DNA from: Ptiloglossa arizonensis
Taxonomy: Eukaryota > Arthropoda > Insecta > Hymenoptera > Colletidae
Assembly (NCBI RefSeq): GCF_051014685.1
Contig: NC_135055.1
Coordinates: 20,233,501 to 20,297,500, forward strand
DNA length: 64,000 nt
Direction of reading: 5' to 3'
Numbering within the stretch: the stretch's first letter is position 1; every line of letters starts with the position of its first letter. The position numbers and the translations under genes were made by a program. Under the pieces are notes generated by a model. The model saw only the letters and a program-made list of their open reading frames with translations, made no database searches and was not told the DNA's origin. Of this stretch, positions 48,608 to 60,159 are shown in pieces.

Positions 48608-49274
48608 CGTCTCACGGTTCGAGAACGCGGAAGCGTTTTATAATTCCCTTACGACTGCCGCGTCCCGCGGAATTACGCAGCCTCGTAAAATCTCGCCAAG
48701 TCGTAACGTTTCGCGTATCGTATTTCACGGAAGGGGAACGCATCGCGTTTCGAAGGTACAATAAACGCGCGAGGGTGGTGAGCCAGGGGACGGGAGGGAC
48801 GCGGCCGGCGACGCGCTCGCGATAAATATTAGTTTAGGAATAATTGAACGATATGTTTCAACGGTGGATTGCATTGTGACAGTGACACGAACGGCCGGTC
48901 GAATCGTCGGTCGAACCGAGCGCGCGGACGCGAAGCGGCATGAAAATGCGCCGCAAATGGCCACTAGCGTGATCGCCGACCATCTACTGGGTGGATCGAT
49001 TCGACTCGGGTAATTAAATTCATTTTTGGAATTCATTCTGGAAAAAACCAGACGAAAATACTCGTATGGTTATTTGTAACTGACCTCGAGATTTACGTCT
49101 GCCACGGTGAAACAGTTTACGCGAATATCTACCGATCCGCTCGAATCGTTCGTGCCCTCTAAGGTTAGGTGTAAAAAAAAGCTGCGGGTCGGTAAGGCGG
49201 AAAATTTCAAAGCTGGAACGTTTATTCAGTTCTGTAGAATTTTTTAAATGTCCGAGCGCACTTTGGACTTCCTA

Positions 49275-49406
49275 CGGGGCATTCGAATCCATCTATCGGG
49301 GTTACCACGGGGCGTTTACATCGAAGTAGTAGGGTCGCTACAGGGTATTAGAATCCATCCAGTAGGGTTACCGTGGGTCGTTCGAACCCGATTCGTAGTG
49401 GTTAAT
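49275..49406. repeat. 66-bp tandem duplication
   Basis: ATTCGAATCCATCTATCGGGGTTACC (49281) and ATTAGAATCCATCCAGTAGGGTTACC (49347) are offset by exactly 66 bases. The rest of each unit is moderately diverged. The frame stays open on both strands because 66 is a multiple of three. Confidence 0.8.
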
Positions 49407-52400
49407 TTCGTTTTTACGCCCTCATGGTACATCCGTTTACGTGTACAAATTTCCTTTTTAAATACAGCCGAACGCGAGCTCCGAACATTTATCGCGAACC
49501 ACCTGGAGATCCCCAGGAAGACTCTCGAGGAACCATACCGAGGAATTGCTATATACGATTCACCCTGTATACGAACGTACAACGGCGGCCGCACGCGTGG
49601 ATTCCTGTCGCGAGCGCAATCAGCAGAAGCGCTCATCCATTCGCTTAATTAAGCGCTTATTATTAATTAACCGTGGCCGGCGCAGCGGGCGCCGGAAACG
49701 GATAAAACGTCAAGGTGTCGCGAGCATTAATTATATTCGAATATTTTCCGTCGATTCCGCGCGGGCTGCCCGCGCCAATTTCGCTGCGCGGACAATGCGT
49801 CCGGCGCCTCTTTCGACGAATTAAATAATTACCAATTATTACACTGGAGGGCCGTAGGCGAGGGTCGCGCGTTGGTCCCCGTTGCATCGTCCTCGCGTCG
49901 AACGAAACGCGGACCGCTCCGCGTTGGTATTTGATATTTCGACCGTAATTCCGCGCGGAACGACGCCCGGGACTTAATCCAATCGGTCGGCGTTCCGCGC
50001 ACCGAGCGTCGCGGTGGACACGATAAAACGTCGAGAAATATCCTCTCGTCCGACGCTGTCCGTTTAGTTAAGTCCTCGTAATCCCGCGCGTCCTCCCGCG
50101 TCTTCCGTTTCCCGCGTCTCGCTTATCACCCTCTTTTCTCGTCTTCCACCCGATCTCCGCCCCCTTGCGCGACCCTCCTCGAATAAATCGTCGCGGTCGG
50201 AAGCTCCGGGCGGATTAATACGCGGCCCAATTAAGGAGAAAAGTACGTCGCCCCGGTTCCAGGTCGGAACGACCCTCGAGGGTGGAAGAAAAAATTACGA
50301 GACGACCGGACCGCGCGTTCCTATCCCAACGATTCGCGAAACCGATCGACGATGGATCGTTGCCCGTGATAGTTTACAGAGTTCCGTGTATCGACGAACA
50401 AGGAACGATTTCGCGAGTATCCCGAGTTTTCTCGAAAAATGTTGTTCCGGACGTTTGCGCGTATCCTCCCGAGTGGAATTTCCAGGTAACGGGGTCTCGA
50501 AGGAAGAGAAGTTACCCTTTTCTCCTCGATTTACCTTCGCGCGTGGAACGGTCCGAGTTTATCGCAAGTGCTCGGTTCTCTTTTCGCTTCGAGGCGAGTT
50601 TGGGGGAGGAAACGGCGGTGAACGGGTCAATCGTCGTCCAGTCGCTCGTCTCGCGCACCGTGGCGCTCCGTGGCTCTCCGCTCGACTCGTCCCCGCCGAT
50701 ACGCGTTTCCTCCGTCGAAAGGCGAGGGTAGTTCTCAAGGCAAACGCCTCGGTGGAAACCTTACGGGGATTTTCGCGGCCCGCTGCCGTGAGAAGCCCGA
50801 AAGCTATATACGACTGCGGATGTATTTCACCGACTCGGCTTAAGGGCTCTCTCTCACCTTTCCGCGATCCCCCCGCTCCTCGAAACCGGAAATCCCAAGC
50901 GGTGCGTCGCGAGATTCCCCGAGTGGAGTATCGTGTACGAGCCTCGACTCGCGCGGCCGGTTCCGCGCGTTAAACGACGCCCAGCCTCGTCCTCGTCGAC
51001 TTTCGAGCCACCCGCGAGCTTACGCGCCGAGTATACGCCGCGCGGCTAACCCGTGCCCTTCTTTTGTTTTTTTTCCCGCGCCCGTCTCGTTCGTCGCGGC
51101 TTTGCAAGTTTTTCGCGAAAACCTCCGCAAAGTTGCGATTGCTCCGTTCTCGGGTATCGAGAGACGTCGCTTTCCGCCGTGAAAACTTCCAACCCGCTCC
51201 GCTGCTTATCTCTCGCCGCGCGAGAACCTCGAGGGCGCTCGGTTCTCCTCTTAAATCGAGCTTTTGCGACTTTTCGCTTCGATGTTCCCTCTGCGATAGT
51301 CATCGAAACGGATAACGATAATTTCGAAGACGAGTTCGACGCTCAAAATTGTAGACCTTTTCTTTTGTTTATTATGGAAGCGGAGATTAGTCCGCAAACT
51401 ACGTTTACATCGACGATCCCATTTGTCCGCTTCAATTAATTAAAAATGCCTCGAGTGTCGATCGGTTGGCGAGAAATCAAGGTAAACGACGATACTGTAT
51501 CAAAAATTGCTTTATTTTCCGTTTATTCCGTCGAAGTAGCCGCGAAAACTTTCTCGATTCTCGACTCTGTACCCGACTTTTCTCTCCGCAACGTCCGGCA
51601 GAGGGACGGAACCGGTAATAATTTCTGGGGACGCAACGACGCCGCGACGTCGAAGCCACGAAATTACGCCCACTCTCGCGATTGCTCCGACCGTTCGCTT
51701 TTGTTTATTTGTCCCGTATCGTTTTCCCCGAAACGCTCCGAGCGAGAAATCGACGTTTAAAGTGGAACCAGCCGCGCAATTACGCGAATACGCTCCGCGT
51801 ACCGTTCCATCGCGGATATTACGCGGCGGATCCGCGATATCGCTGGAGAGGAACGGAGGTTCGGAAAACCGAAAAAAAAAATAGAAATAAAAAAACAAAG
51901 GAAAAACACAGGACCAGAATCGGGCCATAAATCCACGAAGAGCGTAACACGGCCGTACACGGCCTAGATACCCTCGCAGATTAAGTCACGAGCTCCACGG
52001 CGCGCGCGTATATTTATGGTACCTTGGAGTGCACCACCGTTGGCCCGCGCTACGCGGTGTACGTGATCTATGGGAATTCGCGACGATGACAGCCCCGCGC
52101 CGTAAGCCCCGCGGTATCCCCCCTCGAGACCGTGTCGAACCGTTTCGGCGGTCACGAGACCGAAAGTCGAGCTACTTTGTACGATGAAACGTGTACCTAC
52201 TCGCGGCACGAGATTTGCCAGCAACTACGAAACTCGCGACGCCACCGTTCGGAATTTAGTAGACTCGAGTAGGAATCGAACGATCGAGACGGGTTCTCGA
52301 GGTATCTACCGATCGATTTCAACGTCCGTAACTCTTCCCACGCGACAAGTTCCAGGGACGTCTACTCGAAAATTGATGCACGATTCCGGTAAAGGTTTCT

Positions 52401-52633
52401 TCCACGGGCCCGTTTTGTTCCCAGCGAGTCTACTCGCGAGAATAAACGTTTCCACAATTTGCAATTTTACCGACAGGATTTTCAAAGCCGCGCGTACCGT
52501 TGTCGAGATGGAAGAAATCTTGGTGTCTGGAGAAAATATTTCTACAGCTATCGTTCGCTCCCGGCAAATTTCCATCGAACGGAACCACGAGTTCCGGGAG
52601 AATTTTCTCGGCGAAATAAAAAAATATCGGACC

Positions 52634-52662
52634 TCGATCGATCGATCGATCGATCGATCGAT
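52634..52662. repeat. (TCGA)n microsatellite
   Basis: About seven TCGA units, a self-complementary tetranucleotide array able to fold back on itself. Confidence 0.95.
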
Positions 52663-54182
52663 TTCTCTCGCTCGGTGGAACGTAAACGAACTCGGGTCCG
52701 TTCGACCCAATTCCCGTAGCCGTTAATACGCGGATTCTTCCTCCGGATCCGATATCTCTTTCTTTATTACTCGGTAAATTAATCCCCGATTATTAACGAA
52801 ATCTCTCTCGTATAGATTCTCCGTGTCGCGCTCGACCGTAAACCGTACACTATCTCTCTCCTCGGCCAACAACGTACCGTCGTTATCGCGATTCCCAAAT
52901 ACCGATTAACGCGCCATATCCTCCACCCTGCCGATCCCATCTCGGGAATCCCGCGAACCCCATGACGATCGAGGGACGCGCGAAAAAAGTAGCGTTATCG
53001 AGATCCGCGACTCGTTCTCGCCGCGATGATTCCTCGGGCGTTCAAAGGTGTCGTGGATTTACGAGGATTTAAACGCGACGTTGTTAAAAGCGTCGCGACG
53101 CGTCTCTGGGAACGGCTCGAACAAATGGACGGGATTCAATGGCGTCGACGAACGTTTTCGTCCGCAGCCCCCTCCCTTATTGCTCCCGTGGGACTTTGCG
53201 AGGGACGCTCGTCGAAATTAGTCTATATCTGGCGAACGAGAGGCCTCGAGGGTGACGAGACGTCGGGTTTTGTTTTTCGAAACCAACGTCTCGTCGACGG
53301 AGGAAGACGTATACCCTTCGATTAGCATCATCGGGAAGAGCGACGTCGATGAAATTACCAACGATGGGCTCCACGTGTGTCGATCTTCGCGCGACGACTG
53401 TTTCGATCGTGGAATACACTGAGTCCAGTTCTTACATTATTTTACAGCATCGTTTTCAATTTCTACGGATACTCGCACCGATGGTACGATCGAGCGATAG
53501 AAAAGAATCTTCCTCGCGCGAACATTCGGAATAAAAATTCAATATTCGCTATAACGATACGATAAAAGAATCTCTCCCTCCGCTTGATAAAGGATTCCGT
53601 TGCTTCGCGTTACCGTTGCCAATTTCCAAGGAAAGTCGTAGCAACGTTACGATAGAGTTACGTAAAAATCTCACCAGGTTGTGGAAGATTCGAGTGATAA
53701 AAGTTACCGAATTTTCAATCGTTGCGAAGTGGCGGGAACGCGGATCGAACGCCGTGTAATTTATTTTCACGGCGGCGCGAAACAGGTTTCCACGACCTGT
53801 TGAAAACGCTCGAAAGAAAAGAATACGCAACGGTGCACCGCGATCGCGTCGATCGACCGGAAAGACCGCGTGCAACGAACGTGGATAGAGAGGGGAGGAG
53901 AGAAAAAAAGTTTAACGATATCAATTACCAGCCGGTCGGTCGGTCGGGCCGGCCGGCGAGGAATCCGGGAAAGCGGCGTGCCCCGAGCCGGTCGGCCTTT
54001 AATCGATTTAATAACGTAATAGACGTTAAGGACAATTACCGCGTTCTTTTTAATACAATGTATCGATAAATCGTAAGTCAAGGCGGGCCGGGTGCTCGAA
54101 CGAGGAGAGATATCGCACGTAGATGGGAGAGGCGCTCACGAGGCAGGAGCTACGCTCCGAACGCGACGAGGGAATCCTATCG

Positions 54183-54257
54183 ACCACCACCACCACCACC
54201 GCCACCGCCGCCACCGCCACCACCGCCGCCGCCACCACCACCGCCACCGCCGCCACC
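54183..54257. repeat. (ACC/GCC)n trinucleotide tract
   Basis: Twenty-five trinucleotides of ACC and GCC with no interruption by other codons. Depending on frame and strand it would read Thr/Ala, His/Arg or Val/Ala, but no gene structure surrounds it. Confidence 0.95.
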
Positions 54258-57200
54258 CAATCTCCGTCCCGCATTAGTTTCATCGTTAACGATGTGCCTC
54301 GAACGTATCCTCGTTGGCCTATGTACGCGGTTTAATCGTTACGTAAGTACATCATGAAATGCTGGTCGCTATCTCTTTGACTGGGGAGATAATCGTTCCA
54401 ATTAAGCTGCTTTCCCACGATTCGAATCGTGCCGGCTTGCACACGCTTCCAACGAAATCAATATCAATAATAGACCCCCTCCCCGTACCTCTGCCCCGGC
54501 CACGGCCACGCGTTCCCTCTTCCTCTCTCGTCTCCGTCCTTTTCGCGGCGTATCGATATTAAATAATTTCGTGCCTTCCGCCGCTCGTAATCAGTCTGTG
54601 AAATTTTAACTTATAATCCCGGGCGAACCGGATTACGTCGACAATCGATAACGTAACCCGTTATTCGATTCGGTACGCCCGATGAACACCACCGCGACGC
54701 GAATAAAGTTCGCCTACCCGCGCGAAATATTATATTAATCGCGGCGCGCGGTGACGAATACCCGATTCCCGACGCTCGGATCGAGCCGAACGGAAAGATT
54801 TTTCCCACGTTCGATACATTTTTCGGAAGACGCGGAGATCGCCGGGGAATAATAACGTTCTTCGTAGCGTATCGCGCGGGTCCATTTCCAATGTCGGGAA
54901 TACTTTCGCCGTACGCTCTGGAAATCTCGATATCGTATCGCTGTTAGCGTTCGGCCGGATCCGTGTACCGAATCGCTACGCGGAACACACGGGAGCTTAC
55001 GGATCGATGAAACGAGAGGAGGAGGAAGTTATTTCGAATATCGTAAGACGGAGCGCAGACGGATCGTGATTCGCGATTAAATTTCCAGCTCGAGTCGCGA
55101 GTTTCCCGGGTGGAATTTTTATTTATTTTCCCTAGGGAGGTCGATACATCGCGTTCGTGGTTCCGTATCGGAAGAACGAGTCGTTCGACGGACGGAGGAC
55201 GGACAACCGGGTCGGAAGCTGGGTCCAGAGCTCGAGCATCGCGAGAACCGCGAAGAGTGGAGGACGGGGAGAGGTTCGAGGAGACACGGTGCTCTAAATA
55301 GACGCTAGCGGGGAACGATCGTTGCCGAATTCGACGCCTTTCCTACCATTTATTTTCGCGCGTGTCCGACGCCGACTCGTCCGTTCAACGCTTCTACGAG
55401 GTGTACATCGCTAAGCGTCGTTTCACTCGTTCCGTGCACCGTTTCCCCGAGACGCCTCCTCTTTTTTTCTTCGCGGGATTAGCGCGCCGCTCGCGTGTTT
55501 CTCCAAGTCTTTCGTCGACCTTACGACGCTTTTAGATCCGCGCGAGCACGCGCGCGTCTCGACGCTAGCATTGTGTCCGATCGCGTTTCTGCTCGTTGCT
55601 TTACATACCGAGCGCCTCCGTTGCGCTTCAAAGGACAACTCGACTTCGATGACGAGCGAAACGCACCGTCCGACGAAACGACCGTTTTTCGTAAACCGTG
55701 TTTACCGACACCGAGGGAAACCAACGACAGGAATTAACAGCTCTCGATTAATTACCGCGATTCTTTACCGACGTGGCGCGAAGCCAACGGAAACGCGACG
55801 CGAATCGTTCGCCGAGAGACCGAGTTTCTTTTTTCACGGTTTGTTAAATTCTCCGGGGCGATTATTCACGATCGAGAAAACATCGAGAACGTTCCCGCGA
55901 ACCGGGATCCTTTTCACCGTTGAATCGATTTCGAAATCCATTCCTTTCGATCCTCGAGTACAAAGAACGTTGACTCGTTTGCGTTCCACTGCGATGAGAA
56001 ATAACTTCCGAAGCCTCGATCTTAAAATAACCGTATCGATTTTACCTCTTTGCCGCGGTCTTGCGAAATCCGCGACAAAGTATCCGCGCGCGACGTCACC
56101 GTCTACGAGTCCCGGCTCGAGACCTCCTTCTCGCAAAGTGGAATACCGCGAAGGAACGTTAGATATTCGGGCAGGTTACGACGATACGCTTCTTTCGTAA
56201 CGCAAAATATATTCCATCTAAGAACGGAGCCTCCCGTTCTACGATCCACGCGTCTCTCGACCACGATTTATCCACGCTCGACGAAGCCGCAAAAGCTCCA
56301 GACGCACTCTCGAAATCGATATCGCGTTATAAACTGTAACCGCTCGATGCGATAGGTACTTCGAGCAACAACGGTACCGTACCGCAACCCGGTAATGTAC
56401 CGTTCGATAAACATCGTCCAACGACGAAACTTATCGAACGATCCAACAGTTCGCTCCGTCACGAACACTTTTCGTTCCACTCGTACCGGTATGTATCTCG
56501 TGCCTACGGTATTCCAATAATCGTCGAACGGATCGTCGTTATCGATCCCTCGGTCCAATTAAGCGAGCGTGACTACTCTCGCGCGGATTCTCGAAAAATA
56601 ACACCGGTACGAGGACCGTGTCGCGAACGGTCTCGACGATAGAACGCGTCGCGGATATTCGTGTCGGCGAGCGGACGTCTCGCCTAAGGTCGCGGGAGCT
56701 TCTCTATTTGCCGAGCTAATGACCAGTTTCCAGGGTGTTCGGTAATCAAGCGAACAAAGGACCTCCGATCGCGTCGAGTGTCCGCCGAAGGACCGTCGGT
56801 TACGAGTCGTCCGCAACTTCGACGTCCACGACGCGGACCGTGCAAACGTTGCCCTCCTCGTCCGCGCGGAATCGACCGCGCGTATTCGTATTCCCGCGGT
56901 TTCGACCGGTGTCGCCTCGAATGGACGACCGCGAGTTTCCAATACCGAGACTATTACGCCGGGCTAAAATCTCGCGAAACTCCGCGTCATACCCCTCGAA
57001 CTACACCAGCGTCGACCGTGCATAATTAATTTCGCGCCGGAGACACACGGCTGTAAAACGCGGCGCGAAGAGAGGCGTGAAACGCGGCCGCGTCGCGACG
57101 CGAGCAATTTTTACGTTCCGCTCGAAATGCACGACGAACGTTACGAAAATCGAGGGACGAACCTCTGCGACGACGGTGACCGTTTCTAGGGTAGGTGAAA

Positions 57201-58063
57201 CGGAAACGAGGGTTTCACGCTTTTCCGATCCGCTCGAGGAAAGGTGTCTCGGTGACTCGCTCGAAGGATCGGGTAACTTTGGCCAATTGGTAAAACGGTG
57301 GTCAATGAGCGTTCTTTTATTTTCTACCAGTTCCTAACGCGTACTTGTTTCATCTCCGGAATACAAGTTCAAGATGCTCCTCGAACGAACATCGAGATAC
57401 CAGGATCGAGACGACAAACTCGGCTTATCCGAGCCTACCCCAGCGAGATTTCGTCCCCGTCCGTGGAATCCGAGCGTAGAATCGTACGCTCGAAAAGCAC
57501 GCGATAAGTTCCGTAAAGGAACGACGCGTCTTGCGAGAACCACGGGCATTACCAGTTTTCTTCGGTACGGCGACGCGTTGCCCGTTTAATCGCCGCGGAG
57601 CCATTAAGCGCGCTTAAAAATGACATTAGGCGGCCAATACACGGCTCGAAGGTGTTTTTAACGAAGCGCGTGGCGTTATCGGCGCACCTGCAACGAGCGC
57701 GCGCTAATGGACGCGCGGTAATTAACGCCTTTAACTGGGAAAATGAACCGGTAGCGAGGAAAACGCGCTCCACGGGGGACAGTTTTTCCTACGGTGCCCG
57801 TTTTCGGTATTTTCTTCTTTCAAAGCGCCCCCTGTTCGCGGATTCTTCGTCGTGGTGCCACGCGCAACGAATTGTAACGATATCGCGATCGATGAATCGG
57901 TTTCGGGATTTTACGGCGTACAACGCGTTTCCGACAACGCCTCGTAAAACGCGATACGGGATTGCACCGGTCGTCGCGAGTACGCGGAGACGTTTTAACG
58001 CGGCGATTCCGTGTTTTCAATTTAGATAAAGACCGAGCCACGGCGAAAACGAACCTACCTAAG

Positions 58064-58381
58064 GTGAGCGCGTCCCTACGCTCCGTGGACGGTTTACGAC
58101 GTCCGAGCGTCTTGGTCGCGGCGCGCGGCAGATTTCGAACTCGTTTTCCAACGAGAAACGCGGAGATTCCGAGGCAACCGGTCGTTAACGAACGCCGTTA
58201 AAGACGTCGGGGAGAACTCGCGGGCTAATCTACGATAGGATCGAAAGCGACGTTTTCCCGACGCTAATACGCGCAGCTTCGCCAGCTTTACGACGAAGAT
58301 AGCGAGCAATTATTTTCGCGAACCACCGTTCCGTTTTCGCGGTATAAGAAGCGGTTACGCGTCGTATCCTCGGTGTCGCAG
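58064..58381 (+). other. Possible 5' UTR intron of the peptide gene
   Basis: The donor AAG|GTGAGC at 58064 and the acceptor GTCGCAG ending at 58381 would remove 318 bp and leave CAACG before the start codon at 58387. The acceptor's pyrimidine tract is mediocre. The TATA-like sequence at 58343 lies inside this interval and is the competing explanation for the promoter. Confidence 0.25.
58343..58348 (+). promoter_or_regulatory. TATA-like box upstream of the peptide gene
   Basis: TATAAG lies 44 bases before the ATG at 58387. Used as a TATA box it would place transcription start near 58373, leaving a very short 5' leader. The alternative is that the leader is spliced: a donor CTAAG|GTGAGC at 58063/58064 and an acceptor GTCGCAG at 58375-58381 would join an upstream non-coding exon to CAACG-ATG. 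The two models exclude each other, and the sequence alone does not choose. Confidence 0.3.
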
Positions 58382-58386
58382 CAACG

Positions 58387-59294
58387 ATGACAACGAAGAC
58401 GAACGTCCTACTTCTGGTTCTACTGTTCGTGTGCGCCGTTTCGGCCACCAGGTGCATCGTACGTGACGACAAGGTACGAAGATACGAGCTCGTCTTGCCG
58501 TACAAACGCGCTCTACGAACCTATCTGCTAAACCGCGATCGTGTTCTAATCGTCCTTCGTCCTTCGTCCGCAGGACGATCCAGAGGTTCACGTGATCCGA
58601 TTAGGAGACAGCAGTGGAGACTCGGTGAGTAAAAGAAACCCGTGCTTCGATCGCTGGCGAATACCGTGCCGCGCTGCGAACGATCCTCGGGCGTAGATTG
58701 AGAACGTTTCGTGCTCGCAATGGTAGATATCGACTCACGATCCAAACGGTTCTGTCGCGAGTTCTGTTCCACAATGAACGGATCGTTCGAATTGACTCGA
58801 TTTTTTCCACCAGCAAAGGTATGGAAATTTTGTTAATCGCGGTAGGATTTCGAAATTCCGTGGCACTCTTCTCGCGCGCGAATCTACAATTCTTTTCGCA
58901 CTGGAGAACGATCTATCCCGCGATAGAAGGTTAATCGTGCAAAGAGCGTCAAAAACGGTCCCGTTCCTTTACCAAGAACCGTCGAATCGTTGTCGCGAAT
59001 GGTCTCGCGACGAATAATTTTTTCTCCCCCGGAAACGGTAGGACGAGACGGAGGTCGTCAGCTTGAACCTCCCGGACGGGAGACGCAAACGAGAAGCGGA
59101 GAAGTCCTGCAAAAAGGACACCGAGTGCCCCGCGGGACGAGTCTGCGTCCCGTATCTAGGATGCAGTGAGTATCGCGAAAGCTTTTGTTCCGAAACGACC
59201 GTCGCGCTATGCAAAGTATCGTCGAGTCTGTTTTTCGTTCGCAGTTAAAGGACACCGAAAGAATCCCGGCCCGCGAAAACTACCGGTCGCCTGA
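58387..59294 (+). CDS. Small secreted cysteine-rich peptide precursor, four exons (family not recognised)
   Basis: Predicted exons are 58387-58473, 58574-58624, 59042-59165 and 59245-59294 (stop TGA 59292-59294). Donors are AAG|GTACGA, TCG|GTGAGT and GCA|GTGAGT; acceptors end CGCAG, GGTAG and CGCAG. Introns are 100, 417 and 79 bp, with phases 0, 0 and 1. The product is 103 residues. Residues 1-20 form a signal peptide (charged start, LLLVLLFV core, cleavage after VSA). Residues 21-59 are an acidic propeptide with 11 Asp/Glu. RRKR at 60-63 is a furin-type site. Residues 64-103 would be a basic mature peptide with Cys at 69, 75, 81 and 87, spaced exactly five residues apart, and a basic Pro-rich tail. 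Cys23 lies in the propeptide and would be unpaired. By architecture it could be a peptide hormone, antimicrobial, venom-type or protease-inhibitor-like peptide; the sequence does not decide. The gene model is my inference from splice signals; no transcript was available. Confidence 0.72.
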
Positions 59295-59383
59295 ACCGTT
59301 TGCGTTCTCACCGACGCGTCTACGAAGAACCGGACCCTCTTCGGGAACCCTGGATAGTAAAAACCTGTACAATATGCACCGAC

Positions 59384-59389
59384 AATAAA
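59384..59389 (+). terminator. Poly(A) signal AATAAA of the peptide gene
   Basis: A canonical AATAAA starts 90 bases after the last base of the predicted TGA stop. It gives the four-exon model a compact 3' UTR of roughly 100-120 bases and supports both the strand and the stop chosen. Confidence 0.5.
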
Positions 59390-60044
59390 CCAACTGGCAT
59401 CCAATCGCGCTCTATCGCTTCCTAGGTCTCGATGATAAGGTTAGAGGAAAATTGGACGATCGGTTCTTTTCGACGAGGCGGAAAGTTTGCGACGGGGTCG
59501 CGGGACGAGAGACAGATGGCGGGACGCGATCGAGAGTCGTTAACGCGAGAAACGGAAGAAAACGAGCCGGGAAACGCAAGAACGAGAGTTCAGTCATCGT
59601 AAATTTATCGGGAACAACCGGCTACTTGGCAGAAGTCCCCGACACCGTCTTAACCGCAATCCCGTGGACGGAGCATCGGGCTCGTAGATTTACAGTCAAA
59701 ATCAATTAGCCTCTAATTGGCTTCGAAAGGTTTATCGCGGGTATCGTTTTATCGGACGACGGCTGGCCCGAAGGAGCCGCTCGACCTCCGAACTAAGATC
59801 GATGCCTCTCGCCGCTCGGCAATTATTCGGGATTTTTTTTACGCCAATCGTGGGTAACTTCCGACCGCTCTATTTGGCGTTTAGCGTACCACGGATCGAC
59901 CCAGTTACGTTCGACGTCCTTTCGGGAAGTCGAGCAAGTTTTCGAATACGAACGTCGAGCTTATCGGGTAGAGGTCCCGAAAGGGACATTTTCTTTTTTA
60001 TTTCGATTCGATCCGCGAGTTAACTCGGTCGAGATTTCTTTCAG

Positions 60045-60159
60045 AATTCCTACGATAGAGTTCTCGAACAGATCGCGAGACCCTAATTTTGTTCTAGACG
60101 CGATTCTCGAGACGGTTCGAGGCAACGTTTCCAACGACGAGAAAAGAAAATCGACACCG
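60045..60159 (+). other. Candidate internal exon, 38 codons
   Basis: A good acceptor (GATTTCTTTCAG ending at 60044, with a TTAAC branch-like sequence 26 bases earlier) is followed by an open frame from 60046. It encodes a protein-like segment containing SNRSRDPNFVLDAILETV and meets the donor CCG|GTGAGA at 60159/60160. If not spliced it runs to a stop at 60181-60183. Its phase does not fit the end of exon 3 of the peptide gene 900 bp upstream, so it is not an alternative last exon of that gene. Confidence 0.2.

Larger units (their letters stand above)
49407..58063. other. Non-coding stretch upstream of the peptide gene
   Basis: Only the (TCGA)n and (ACC)n arrays stand out. CAG|GTAACG at 50483-50491 resembles a donor without partner. 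The - strand frame 56268-56558 is aromatic-rich and looks superficially protein-like, but it has no gene context. Confidence 0.5.

Noticed and set aside
54183..54257. (ACC/GCC)n tract as a His- or Ala-rich coding repeat
   Set aside because: The surrounding frames have no start, splice or domain context, so it is better read as a microsatellite.
58387..58632. Unspliced 81-codon reading of the peptide gene's first exon
   Set aside because: Beyond codon 29 it reads into sequence with a canonical donor and acceptor pair. The spliced model gives the acidic propeptide and cysteine-rich peptide; the unspliced one gives an Arg-rich tail with no features.
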